64,000 nucleotides of DNA from Paramecium octaurelia (taxonomy: Eukaryota > Ciliophora > Oligohymenophorea > Peniculida > Parameciidae). Positions 24,929-36,453 of the stretch are shown here, one piece after another. The stretch spans positions 399,722 to 463,721 of the forward strand of contig CAJJDP010000068.1 in NCBI GenBank assembly GCA_905182995.1. The letters are read 5' to 3'. Made by a program: the position numbers and the translations under genes. The notes under the pieces were generated by a model that saw nothing but the letters and a program-made list of their open reading frames with translations, was not told the origin of the DNA and searched no databases. Position 1 is the first letter of the stretch, and each line of letters opens with the position of its first letter.

Positions 24929-26020
24929 ATGAGATATATGATTTTATTTGCTATTATAATGCTGGCTGTATCAGAAGATATTAAATGCCCAGCTGAAATG
25001 GATACAACTGTTTCATGTACAAAAGAATATGCACCAGTTTGCGGTTATTCTTCTGAAGATTATGTAAATATTTCTTTAAAATTTAAGCAACAAGGAACCT
25101 TCGAGAATTCTTGTTTCGCCTGTAGAGCCAAGAATGTAATCTACTACAAACCAGAACCTTGTCTAGTTTACAGTGTCCCCCCCCCTGAAACATCTACTTC
25201 AACTAATACTAACAGTAATTCTTCAACTTCGAGTTCAACAAGTTCAATTTATAAATGTGATTCACCCAAAGTTGAGAATGCAATTTGTCCAGAATAGTAT
25301 ATATCTTATGAAATATTATTAGTTACAAACAGACCTGTGGTTTGTTCAACAGCAAAATCTAATGTATCAAGGCTCCTTGTGGACAAGAATTTAGTAACGA
25401 GTGCTTTGCTTGTGCCAGTGCCAATGTTGATACATATTTTTTCGGAAATTGCAATGAACTTCCAAAAGAGTATCTATAAATAATATCCAAATTTTAGAGA
25501 TACCAACCAAACTTCCTAAACTGATTACATCAAGTGTTCAGACCCTAGACCAGAAATGTGTGACATGCTCTATACAGACACTTGTGCATTCACTGAATTC
25601 CCGTGTTATTCAGACAGTTGCATGAAACTCACTGGAAGTGGTTGCTAGGCCTGCTCAGATAAAACTGTTGTTGGTTACATGAAATAAGCATGTTCAAAAT
25701 ATTAGTACTTATTACATTTAAGCTCTAGATAAATATTTGAATCCAGCGCTGCGGATGATCAAAATAGTGGAACTGATGATTTAACCGATCAAGAAGTTTA
25801 ATATTAATGCAGTTTGAACAGACCAACCAGTTGTGATGACAATGTCAACGAAGTTTGTGCATCCTAAAAATGCAATGACACCGTTTGCAAAAAGGAATAT
25901 TCAAATGAATGCTAAGCTTGCTTAGATTCTGCTACAACTTCTTATAGTAAAGGAAAATGCGATGTAGCCTCATCAGGAACCCTCCTAGGTGTTGCCTTCA
26001 TCATCCACCTTTTTATATGA
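24929..26020 (+). CDS. Cysteine-rich, probably GPI-anchored surface protein with four repeats
   Basis: About 345 residues with introns of 26 nt (near 25297) and 28 nt (near 25471). A further in-frame 18-nt intron near 25704 cannot be excluded. It has a signal peptide (MRYMILFAIIMLAVS) and four related cysteine modules beginning CPAEMDTTVSC, CDSPKVENAIC, CSDPRPEMC and CSLNRPTSC. Each module ends in a C-x-A-C segment (CFAC, CFAC, CQAC, CQAC). The first contains a Kazal-like KEYAPVCGY. A Ser/Thr/Asn linker separates modules 1 and 2. The C-terminus is a short hydrophobic tail (SSGTLLGVAFIIHLFI), typical of a GPI signal. It is likely an extracellular coat protein; protease inhibition is only a guess from the Kazal-like motif. 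Confidence 0.8.
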
Positions 26021-26221
26021 AGTTTTGAATGTTCATTAACAATATAAATAATTTAATTTTCAACCATTGTTGTAGTCTTCCTAATTTGATAGTTATTTCA
26101 TTTCAGAATTGTAGGGTTAATTCTGAGGTTAATAGAATTGGCTATAATTATTAAATAAATTTAACGAGCACATTTTATAATATTTATTTTAATGTAATAA
26201 ACTGTCTCACTTATTGCTGGA

Positions 26222-26410
26222 ATGACTAAGGTCTTTAATTCTGCTAATATTAAATAATAGAATTCAGCAGATGTCTGTAAATCGGAAAAAGAGAGCTCTA
26301 AAGCTGGAAAATAAGGTAAGAATCACATCTAAGAATTAACAAACCAAAATAGTTTTAAAGAAAATGGCAAGGAAAATGTTCTGATTCAGAGCCAACTTTC
26401 AAGGAAATGA
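26222..26410 (+). CDS. Possible small polar protein (62 aa)
   Basis: An ATG-to-TGA frame with coding-like composition (Ser, Lys, Glu, Asn, Gln), starting MTKVFNSANIKQQNSADVCK. An 18-nt GTAAG...CTAAG stretch within it could be an in-frame intron. No domain is seen. Its position in the intergenic region before the bromodomain gene and its short length leave it uncertain. Confidence 0.35.
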
Positions 26411-27009
26411 AATTGAGTTTCTATTACATACTATTATGATATTATAAACACTTAAAAATATTTTAACGGAATCACCCATTTTTATTTTTGCGGATAAACT
26501 TAATCCACAATATTTGCTTTTCTTATTCTTAAAGCCAATATATAGAGTGTAGTTTCTTACCTAAAACATCTTTATAGGTTTTCATAATATCATAGAATAA
26601 TTTAATAATCTATTAGATATTGTAATACAATAGATAATGTTATATATTAATGTAGAATTATATTTATAAATTGTAATATAAGTATTATATATTTTTAGTA
26701 TTTATTTTGATAAATAAAAATAGTCTTAATACTAATGGTATTAAAATGCTTATGATGAGTTTTACAACATTGTTAAATCATAAAAATGATATGTATTAGA
26801 ATATAAAAAAAATTTCCTATACTTATTAGTTTAGATTATGTGATGCTTCAGTTCAGTTGGATATCTTCTAAATACTAATCATCTGAATAGATCATTTGAG
26901 TAGCCTCGTTTGTAAAAATGCTTAATTAAGCTAATTCCGAAAATTTGTTTAAATGATTACTTATGTAAAATTAATCAAATAAATAAATTATTTTTTACAA
27001 AAGAATTAT
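26411..27009. other. AT-rich intergenic region
   Basis: Very AT-rich DNA upstream of the bromodomain gene. A 36-codon minus-strand frame near 26480-26590 (starting MKTYKDVLGKK) is the only coding-like item and is too short to call. Confidence 0.4.
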
Positions 27010-30000
27010 ATGTCATCGAAAAAGGAATACGGAATAGAGGAGCACATATATGAAACTCTGCTTGATTTATATAAGTTAGAGTGCAGTGAAGCCTTTAGAT
27101 TTCCAGTTGATATTCATCTATTTAAATGCCCTGATTATTATTAAATTATAACAGATCCAATGGATCTTAGTACATTGACTACTAAATATAAGGATGGTGC
27201 GTATAAGACATTCAATGAAATCAAAGAATAGATTGATAAAATTATTAAAAACTGTAGAAAATTCAATACCGATCCTAATCACACAATATTAAAAACTTGC
27301 TCTAAATTCGAGCAGTGTTTTAATACGAGGTGGAATAAATTAAATGAAATAAGGATACAGTTAGGAATACCAGATGATTATTAATTAAGAGTAGAAATGA
27401 ATAAATTAGATTCAATTGAATAAAGAAAAAATAAAAAAAAAGAACCCGCTTCATTAAAAGAAGATTAGGTAGGCAGGAAACCTCGTTTACCCAAAAATGA
27501 GATTAAAACCTATAATAATAACCAATTTACTTTCCTTAAACCATAGAATGATTTTGTAGTCAATAAATTTAAAATAAAATCTTCATCAATCCAAGATGAT
27601 GATCAACCATACATTGATTCAAACACAAGTTTAAAAAATGAATCTTAAAACTTCTAAGAAAATCAATTTGAAAGTAAAATTTAGAAAAAAGAAGTCATTG
27701 AACCACCTCCACCGACATCTTTTAAAGTATCAATATCCAGAATGACTTCAAATGATACAACCTAAAACCAAGAGAAAATAAAAGAGGCCCCTCAAGCCTA
27801 ATTTAATTCTTTTGATCCTCTCTAAAGATAGGATTCCACTAAATCAACCCTCTCATTCAAAATTCCAATCCCTAAATTGAACCCACCTCAATAGGATACA
27901 ATAAAAGAAACACCTGATTTCTAAACACCAATTACTGCTAAACCTACTTAAACACAATAACAACAAATTCCTAAATAAGTTCCAATGCCATAGACTAATC
28001 CACCTATAATAACAGATTCTTAAAATTAATAATAATAACCAAAACCATAAATCTCTCCTCAATAATTACCACCATAATTACCTTAATAATCTATAAATTA
28101 ATAGTCTAATACTTAATTGTAATCGTAGCCATAAGTTCAATAATAGCCATAATTAGGATCAATATAAAAATAATTATAACAGCCATAATTATAATAGCAA
28201 TAATAAACATAGCAATAATAATAGATATAACAATAATCTTCATAAATATAGGCATTATAGTAATAATAATAAAATTAGGTTTAAATATAAAAATAATAAT
28301 AATCATCCTCTTAACCATAAAATAATGATGATTACAAAACAATACCTAAAAAACTAGAAATAAAAAAAGAATAGAATGAAATTGGATAGTAAAATTCTTA
28401 TGCATAATTAGAGACTCAGCACTAAGAAGTATTGCCAAAGATCAGCATTAATTTTAACAATTCAAATAAAATTATCTAACCAGAATCGAAACCTCAGCCA
28501 TACGAAACAAAGATTACTATACCAAAATAATAACCTTAATAGTTAATTAATATTTCAAATTCATAAACTTCTTCATAAAAATTTGAAAAATCAATTCCTA
28601 TTACAAAAGGAATTACACAAAAAATAGAGACTCCAAACACTCCTAAAGGAAAGAGAAAAATTATTGATTCTGATGACTCATAAGATTCAAGTAAAATAGA
28701 ATAAATCCCTATCATTAAAAAGCCTAGCGAGAAAAAAGTTGAATTTAATGAAACCCCACTTTAACATAGCATATCAGGGCCCTCATCAGAAAAAAAAATA
28801 TCGAATTTAACTTCCCATCCCTTTTCTTTAAATGATTAAGACAACAAAGTACAATCCAAGGAGAATTAACCTACTAAACTTGCTCCCACAACTCCGCCAG
28901 CTATAGCCATATAACCTCCTTAAAAAGTTGAGGCTGCTCCTCCATCCAAATATGTATTTAAAATAGATGTTAATGCTATTCAAAAATCAGAAAGTGATCA
29001 TAATTAGAAAAAAATAGAAAAGTAATAACATTATATAATATCTGTTTAGAAACAAAAAATATGCTTAAAAAATTATGTCTATTTTGAAAAAACATATTAT
29101 GGCGAGATAACCAAACATCGAAATACTGAATAGATGTTTGGATGTCCCATCAAAAACTACTCTAAATATGATTCTGATGTGGTTAAAATAAGAGTTTGAC
29201 AAGATTCCTTTTTAAGAATATATAACAATTGCAAAATTTGTTGAATTGGCTTATCAAAGCATTCAAAAATTCAAATGCGAAGAGGAACCACAAAATGAAT
29301 AGTTACTTTAGCAATATTTTAATAGAGAGAAAGAATAAGAGTAAAATCGTCAAAAAAAAATAGAATAGGAAATTAAAGTATAACAAGAACCAATAATCTT
29401 AGAAAAAATTGATATAGAATTGCTATCTAAATCTTTAAGAATTAGATCGAAAAGTAAATTTGGTTTTTATAATTTAAAATAGAAAAAAAGATTAACGATA
29501 AGGAGAAGAAGGATAGAGATAATGATAAATAAAAAGATGGCGATAAGCAACAATAAAGGCCTATCTTACATTAATAACAGGAGATTTCAAGCTTTACTTT
29601 AGAAAATCCAAAGAAGATCAAAGTAGATTAAAAACAACCATATATCGACGAAGATATTGATGATTATTTTGAAGAATAGACTCAAGGTTAGGATTGGTGG
29701 AAAATTTTAGAATAGAAATAGAATGAAAGCAAAGCAATAGAAGAGGAAAAAAAAGAAAAGGATGATTAAGAACAGGAGGAAACATTCTTCATTAGAGCAT
29801 TGGATTAAGTAAGAGTAAATTATACTCTTAATTTGGGTGAAAAAAATGGAGTTGGTTTGTATCCTACAATTGTTGTAGAGAAGATGTTCTTCTTTCTATT
29901 AAATCATTAATCAACCTATTATAAATAAAATAAAAACTTACTTACAAATTTCTTTAAAAAATTAAAAGAAAGCTCAGCAGAAAAGAAAAATGATTTTTAT

Positions 30001-30627
30001 CAATAATTTAGTAAGTACAATTACTATGTTGATGAGAAACACACTCAACTAATGGATTTATATAAGATTGATAATTATGCTGAAATCTAAGTCAAATTGA
30101 CTTTGAAAGATGATGGAGATTTCGATCCTTATTAATTAGAAAACAAGTTAATAATTAATTTGGGGATTAACAATCTTTTAAGCAATACAACCAAACATAA
30201 TTTTATACATTACTCTTCTATTAACAAGCAATTTTAATTGAAATTAGCTTAATACCCATAATCAATAAGTGAACCTATTTTGCTTTCAAAGCTATACGAG
30301 ATGAATGAAATCTTTGTGGAAAGCTTGGAAACTACGAACATGAATGAGTAAATACATTTATATTATTTAGAAATGGAGGATGCGGTGTTGTCTTATGGAA
30401 TTAAAAGAAATAAGCATTAAATTAAGAATACTAATATTCATGTCATTTATAGATATAAGTGCCTTTCACTTGTATCTAAGACTTATGCTTAAGCCTAAAT
30501 GATACGATTATCCTTAATGGACAATAATTATGATATATTAAGTTGTTATGTATTTGATAATTTGAGTTATTGTTATTTAAGCAGTTCTTAAATAAGGAAG
30601 AAAACCTTATGCCTGATTACAAGTTGA
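27010..30627 (+). CDS. Glutamine-rich bromodomain protein
   Basis: About 1,186 residues after removal of two introns (28 nt, GTAATA...TTTAG near 29022; 29 nt, GTAAAT...AATAG near 29455). The N-terminus is a bromodomain: EAFRFPVDIHLFKCPDYYQI, TDPMDLSTL, then CRKFNTDPNHTILKTC with the acetyl-lysine-binding Asn. A long disordered region follows, rich in Gln, Pro and Ser. It peaks at about 27950-28330, where Gln is written almost wholly with TAA/TAG. The C-terminal 500 residues look folded (IMSILKKHIMARQPNIEIL, KNGVGLYPTIVVEKMFFFLL) but match no family that I recognise. It is probably a chromatin reader. Short minus-strand ORFs here are shadows. Confidence 0.88.
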
Positions 30628-30756
30628 CATTTATAATTCTAGGGAATCTGCTTAAACACGTATTGATAAAGTAAGTATGTTTTATATGAATAATTCAAAC
30701 CAAAGAGGAATGATTGATAAAACGAATTAATTTGAATTAATATATTATTTTAATTC

Positions 30757-31372
30757 ATGAAGTTTTCAAGATTGATTGGCAGAATCTTATTAGCATTTCT
30801 ATTCGTGAATGCTGGATTGTCTCAATTAAATAATACCGATCCCTTTGTTTAATTTGTAAACGTTAGATATCCACACTTCATTAATTATGTCCAAAAATTG
30901 ACAGGTCATTCATTGGATTGCGCAGAATTTTTAGTACTTATATACTTGATTTTTAGAAACCCACAAACTTTATTTAACATACACCATGCTTAATTCAAAC
31001 TATAGGAGCTGCTTAAGTATTGTTAGGAATCGGAGTTGGAATAGGCATTCAAGGAGCAGGATGCTTGTTGGCTTTGTTAAGTATCATCATAACAGCATTT
31101 GTACACAACCCCATAATTTATTCAAATTTTGTGTAAGTCTCATAATTAATTGTAGAAATGCATAAGCTGAATATCTGAGCATAGTTTTTAATGTCGGAAT
31201 TATTGGTGCATTATTTTTGGTTGGAAAAGGAAGAAAGAATAAAGGAAATTGTGGAGTTGGATGTTGCGTAACCAAGCCAAAGGATGTTAAGGCTGAAGTT
31301 AAAAAGGAGGAAAGGAAAGAGGAGATTAAGGAGGCAAATCCACAATAAAAAGGTAAAAAAGGAAAAAAATGA
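30757..31372 (+). CDS. DoxX-like multi-pass membrane protein
   Basis: A 189-residue protein with two 23-nt introns (near 30933 and 31132). It opens with SRLIGRILLAFLFVNAGLS, the first helix of DoxX/SURF4-type proteins with its R...G-R-x-L-L...F-x-x-x-G pattern. It then has two or three more hydrophobic segments (IGAAQVLLGIGVGIGIQGAG, LLALLSIIITAF, VFNVGIIGALFLVGKG) and a very basic Lys/Glu C-terminal tail ending KGKKGKK. The DoxX superfamily includes redox-linked and ER cargo-receptor proteins. The KK-ending tail would suit ER retrieval, which is an inference. Confidence 0.7.
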
Positions 31373-31474
31373 GTATTTTAAATATATATCAATTAATATT
31401 ATATATGGGTTGATGAAAAAGTATGTATTGAATTCATATACCATAAATTAAATAAAGATATAAAAATTTGAAAA

Positions 31475-32119
31475 ATGGTAACTAAACAAGTCTAAGTATA
31501 TAATAGGGAGTAGATGCTTACAAAAAGACTAGAGTTTAAAGGAATGTAGGTAGAAAAGTGACTTCTACAAACCTTTATTTGAAATTGTTAATAAAGGTAA
31601 AGCATTTAGATTGATTGTCTAGTTGTACAAATTCTTGGCAAGAAGAACAGACTCTCAATTCAATGCTACTGTTTTGAGAAGACTCTAATCCACAAGAACT
31701 GCAAGGTACCCAATTAGTGTCAGCAGACTTGTAAAATAAATAAATACAGCCAAAGATAAAACTAGAACTTTAGTTGTTGTAGGCACAGTAACTGATGAGT
31801 AATTATTGAATTTACACTATCTAGTGCTCGTCTTCTTACTGTACCAAAATTAAATATCTGTGCTCTCAGATTCACTGAAACAGCAAGAAAGAGAATTCTT
31901 GCAGCAGGAGGAAAGACTTTGACTTTTGATTAATTGGCATAACAAAACCCAACAGGTATTCAAGTGTCTCTACAATTTATAGGAACTGGTACTATTTTAT
32001 TGAGAGGTCCAAAGGTGAGAGAAGCCTTAAAACATTTTGGCAGAGCTGCTGGTTTACCAGGATCTCATGCCAAGCCATATGTTAGCCACACTGCAAGAAG
32101 AGGAAAAGGAGCAAGATGA
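31475..32119 (+). CDS. RPL18: 60S ribosomal protein eL18
   Basis: A 178-residue protein with four introns (29, 26, 26 and 27 nt); the first lies directly after the ATG codon. Spliced, it starts [10 protein letters not shown] and continues [20 protein letters not shown], the eL18 signature. Further on are [61 protein letters not shown] and [11 protein letters not shown]. It is part of the large ribosomal subunit. The frame runs without interruption only after splicing. Confidence 0.96.
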
Positions 32120-32195
32120 TTTTTTTTTAGTACATTAGGACATTAAAAATATACATATTATTTTATTATATTAAATCAAAAATAAATTAATTTTG

Positions 32196-33862
32196 ATGAC
32201 AGATAAAAGAATTGACAAATATATTTTTAATGTAAAAGATAGAATTGGACAAGGATCTTATGCTGAAGTCTATAGAGGAACCAATGAAAAAACTGGGGAG
32301 AAGGTAGCTATCAAGATGTTGAGTAAATCAGTAATAAATTCGTAATAATTTCTTTCATCAAAATAGAGATGATTATTTAAGGGAGGGACTTATTCAAGAA
32401 ATTAAGATTATGTAAAAATTAAAGAGCCCAAATATTGTCACTTTGTTGGATGTCATGGAAACAAACAACAATTATTACATTGTTTAAGAATACTGTGATG
32501 GAGGCGATTTTGATGAGTAAATATAATTTAATACATTTCAGACTTTTGAAGAAACGAAAATTACTTTCTGAAAAAGATTCAATCAAATTCTTGGTTGATG
32601 TACTTAATGGTTTCACACAACTTATAAAAAATGGTATTATTCATAGAGATCTTAAACCTGCAAACATTTTAATCGACAAACAAGTATTTTTGTCAACATA
32701 ACCAAGACCTATAAATTGGCTGACTTTGGCTTTGCTAAGTGTGTGGATAATTTCAAGAAAACTATGATGGCTTCTATGGTTGGAACTCCACTTTACATGA
32801 GTCCTCAAATTTTAGATCACAAGAGGTATAACTCTAAAACTGATGTCTGGAGTATAGGATTCATCTTTTATGAAGCCTTATTTGGAAAGAGTAACAATCT
32901 TCTCAATATCTAAAAGCACCTTGGACAGCCAGATCGCCTGCTGAACTCTTAAAAAACATAAGAACTCAGCCTTTAAAATTCCCTACTGATAAAAATTAGG
33001 TTTCCCAAGAAACTCAAGATTTAATAATTGGATGTTTGCAAGCAGATGAGAGCAAGAGATTATCATGGGAGGAAATCTACAAGCATCCTGCTGTATCCCA
33101 ATACTTTACTGTATTAATATTTAAATGATATCTCAAGGATTTTATTAAAGGAAATAGTAAATTAGAGGACAGAGCTCAATATTTAATTAATGACATCAGA
33201 CAGATGATATGCAAAGAGAAAATAGATATCCACAAGTTATTTGCAGATTTGGATATGTCAAAAGATAAAGCTCTAGACGTTAATGAGTTGGGAAAGTTCT
33301 TGATGAAAGTAGATAAAGATATCACAAGAGAAGAGATCGAATATATATTTAATAAATTTGATGATGACGGCAACAATCAAATCGAATTTGAAGAATTTAA
33401 AAAGTGGCTTGAGGACAACCAAGTATTCTAATCTATTTATCTTAGATTATCACTAATGGGAATGCTTAACAATAATAATAAAGAAATGGAGGATCTCATA
33501 AAAAGCTATCAATATTACCACATTAATTAAAATCCTAAGGTTCTATAGAAGAAAGAGCTAATTATGTTATTGAGAAATTAAAATTGTCAATCTAAAAATA
33601 TAAAATCAACCTATTAGATCTCTTTAAAAAAGTATCAATTTCTAAATTAAAATAGTTTGATAAATCTGCTGATCAGAGATTGGATAAAAATGAAATGGGA
33701 TAATTGCTAAAAAGAATAGAGCCTAATATAACTTAAGAAGAAATAATTGCTTGCTTCGACTTTTTTGATGAAAATGGAGATGGAGAAATTACTTTCTAAG
33801 AATTTTAAACAAGTTTAAGCGAAGAAGTAGGAAAAAAAAGATAAAGCATAGATAATCACTGA
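32196..33862 (+). CDS. Calcium-dependent protein kinase with EF-hands
   Basis: A 505-residue protein with six introns of 23-27 nt. The kinase domain has IGQGSYAEVYRG, EKVAIKML (beta3 Lys), GIIHRDLKPANILI, LADFGFAK, MVGTPLYMSPQIL and TDVWSIGFIFYEALFGK, so it should be active. It resembles the ULK/CDPK-like group common in ciliates. After a linker come EF-hands with loops DLDMSKDKALDVNE and DDDGNNQIEFEE, and a later DENGDGEITFQE; a fourth (KSADQRLDKNEM) is degenerate. Calcium binding would therefore control the kinase. An exact multiple of three after splicing supports the model. Confidence 0.93.
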
Positions 33863-34439
33863 TGAAATATCATATTATCATATATTCAATAATTAAGTTC
33901 TTATTTTCAAACTTTTTCAATAACTGATTATTCATTTCAATTTTCTAAATAAATTTAATTCTTAAATTTACAAATTATAATACTACTAAATATATATCTC
34001 TCTTATCAGTCAATCTTTATAGAATATCTATGAATATTTTAAAATGTTTTCAAAATTTCATTAATAATTGTAATATTGGAGGTTATAAATTAATATTATT
34101 TTTAAATTAAATCATTATTCTCAATAATTGGAAGAATGCATCGCACCAAATAATTGTTTGAGATTATAAATAATCTGCATGGTGAAAGAATTAATTATTC
34201 TAGCAATCAATCTAAATAGAATATCATTTAATTTGTTTAATAATTTAACCAGTATCTTTTATTGCAAGGCTTATGACTAGATAACAAATAATATTTAAAT
34301 TAGTTTATTAGTATTCGAATTATAATGATTATTTTCTTTAGTATACTAAAGCCGTTATTTAAATACTTAAATAATAAATAAGAAAAATTGTTTCAATAAA
34401 GAATAAACGAATAAAATAAATAAACTTATTATTATTTCG
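33863..34439. other. AT-rich spacer with one possible 46-aa ORF
   Basis: Spacer between convergent genes. The only coding-like stretch is a plus-strand ORF at 34136-34276 beginning MHRTKQLFEIINNLHGERIN; it has good amphipathic composition but no recognised family. Confidence 0.35.
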
Positions 34440-36219
34440 TCAAATGTAACCGATTTGCCTCAATATCGTCTTAACAAAATGAATCAAAATATCATATCTC
34501 ATCTTAGGTGTTTTAAGTTATGGAAGAGGTAAATAGGTAACAATTGTTTCATACATTTTGCGTGCTTTTCTAAATTTTTCTAATTTGCACGGCTTTTTCA
34601 TATCGAAATCATGTTCTCTAGTAATTATCATATGATGATTATTGCTAGTGTGTTCTTCATTAATTACACTTAGAGGTTTAACTACAACTATTTTTCCTTT
34701 GATTTTTAAAGTATCCGTTTCAATTTAGTAGATGTGAGGGGGCAAATAAGTGGTTTCTCCAATTCCACCAAAACATAAAATATTTGTTCCATTCACACAA
34801 CTTGCATGGCTCCATCTTTTTGTTTATAAACCTTATCTCTACGCTATGCTCCAAACACTCGTTTATAGATTCAAGATAAATATATCATTTTAATACTCTT
34901 TTTTTTCTTGTGATCTTCCTCCAAGTAATATTAAGTACTCTCCAACATTCTCCATAGTATGATTATATCTAGTATCTGGTGCCTATCCCATTGTTTATAC
35001 TTTCTCCCATCCTATTGGATGAGGCCCAAAAAACAACATTCTCATTAGAGGAAATGAACCTAGTTTAGCTGTTTATCCTCCATAGATGTATACTGTTTCA
35101 ATATTTCTTTTATAATCATAAGCTGTGCATTGGGCATGCTATGCAATTCCTTCTTCGAATAATATCTTTTAACCTGTCCATCTCTTTGACTCCAAAGAAT
35201 ACACAAGTGTGTCATTTAATAGCTTTTCTGCTGAATCTATTCCCCCTGTTACAACCATTAATTTTCCAAAGAGAACGGATGCTTTGTGTTCTCTCCTTGG
35301 TTCAACAGACTCTAATGAAATAGTCCATTGATTAGTCAATGTGTTGAAGGATGCAATCTTTGAAAAAACCTCTCTTATTTTCATTTTATGATCATAGTAT
35401 CCTGATCCTCCAAACAATATTAAAGAATTTTTCCAGACCACCATCGAATGATTAGTAATAAATAATTAGATATCCGAACAATAATTAAACCATTCTTACC
35501 TTTCTAAAAATAAATATTAAATTTATACTTAAATCAAACCACCAGATCTCATTAGTGATTCCTGCCCCACTCATTCCTCCATAGACATACATTCTATCTC
35601 TAACTATGCCTATCTAAGTTGACTCTCTTCTGCTGGGGATTGCATAGGAGTATGAATTAAGAGTTTCCTCAAAAAAGGTTAAAATTGATTAATCATGTTG
35701 TACTTCATCTTCTGTAATTTTCCTTTTTGATTGATGCTACTTTTAGATCTATGGCAATAGTTGTTTTTCAGGGGTGCTGCAAATCCCTAATTATTTCTCC
35801 AAATATTTCAAGGTTAATGGTTCTCTGTGCGGAACCTTACGTTGATTGCATTAATATTTTTTCTCAGTTATTGTTATATCTCTGACTGTCTAAGACATTT
35901 TTGATTATTCAAGTTCCATAAAACTCTACTATATAAACTTTTGTTAGGATTTGTTTGCCTGCAATTAATGTTATGCTCCTGCTTAAATTCTCCTTATAGA
36001 ATGAAAATGTTATGAAATGTCTTCCAAAGAACTACTTTCAATGCTGGGAAGGACTAACTATACTTTATGATCGGATTCATTTTTTTCCTTTCTTTTCTTT
36101 TCGTACTTATATTGGGAGTTACTTTAATATCTCAAAGCATTTTATTAAGATTCATCTTTGATACATTTTAGCAAATCCTTATATTAGTCTCTCTCTAAAT
36201 TTAAATCGACAGCACTCAT
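34440..36219 (-). CDS. Kelch-repeat protein
   Basis: The N-terminus (MSAVDLNLERDQYKDLLKC) is charged and helical. A Kelch propeller then follows: MYVYGGMSGAG, LILFGGSGYYDH, LMVVTGGIDSAEK, VYIYGGQTAKLG, LILLGGRSQEKK, with the usual aromatic-rich linkers. The C-terminus (KMYETIVTYLPLPQLKTPKM...) ends at TGA 34440-34442. At least one intron is clear (GTATAAA...TTTTAG, 25 nt, near 35520); other splice points were not all resolved, so exon boundaries are approximate. Kelch propellers mediate protein contacts; no catalytic domain accompanies this one. Confidence 0.8.
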
Positions 36220-36453
36220 TTCTGAATTAGACAAATTAAATATTATTTACTATGCCAAACTTATATGATTTATTCATACATGTAAATGATTTATTAATAA
36301 TTCATACTATTTTCTACATTTAAGAAATTATACTAAATGGTATCAAAACATTTATAATTATTAATATTGCTAATCCTCACTTTCTTGATGATTTATGAGG
36401 TGTGAATAAAGTAAATTTTATAATATTATTCTAAAAATAATATTGATAAGAAA

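Noticed and set aside
29000-29230. Apparent +1 frameshift in the bromodomain gene before the TGA near 29200
   Set aside because: Removing a standard 28-nt intron (GTAATA...GTTTAG) near 29022 restores the frame and gives better protein sequence; no frameshift is needed.
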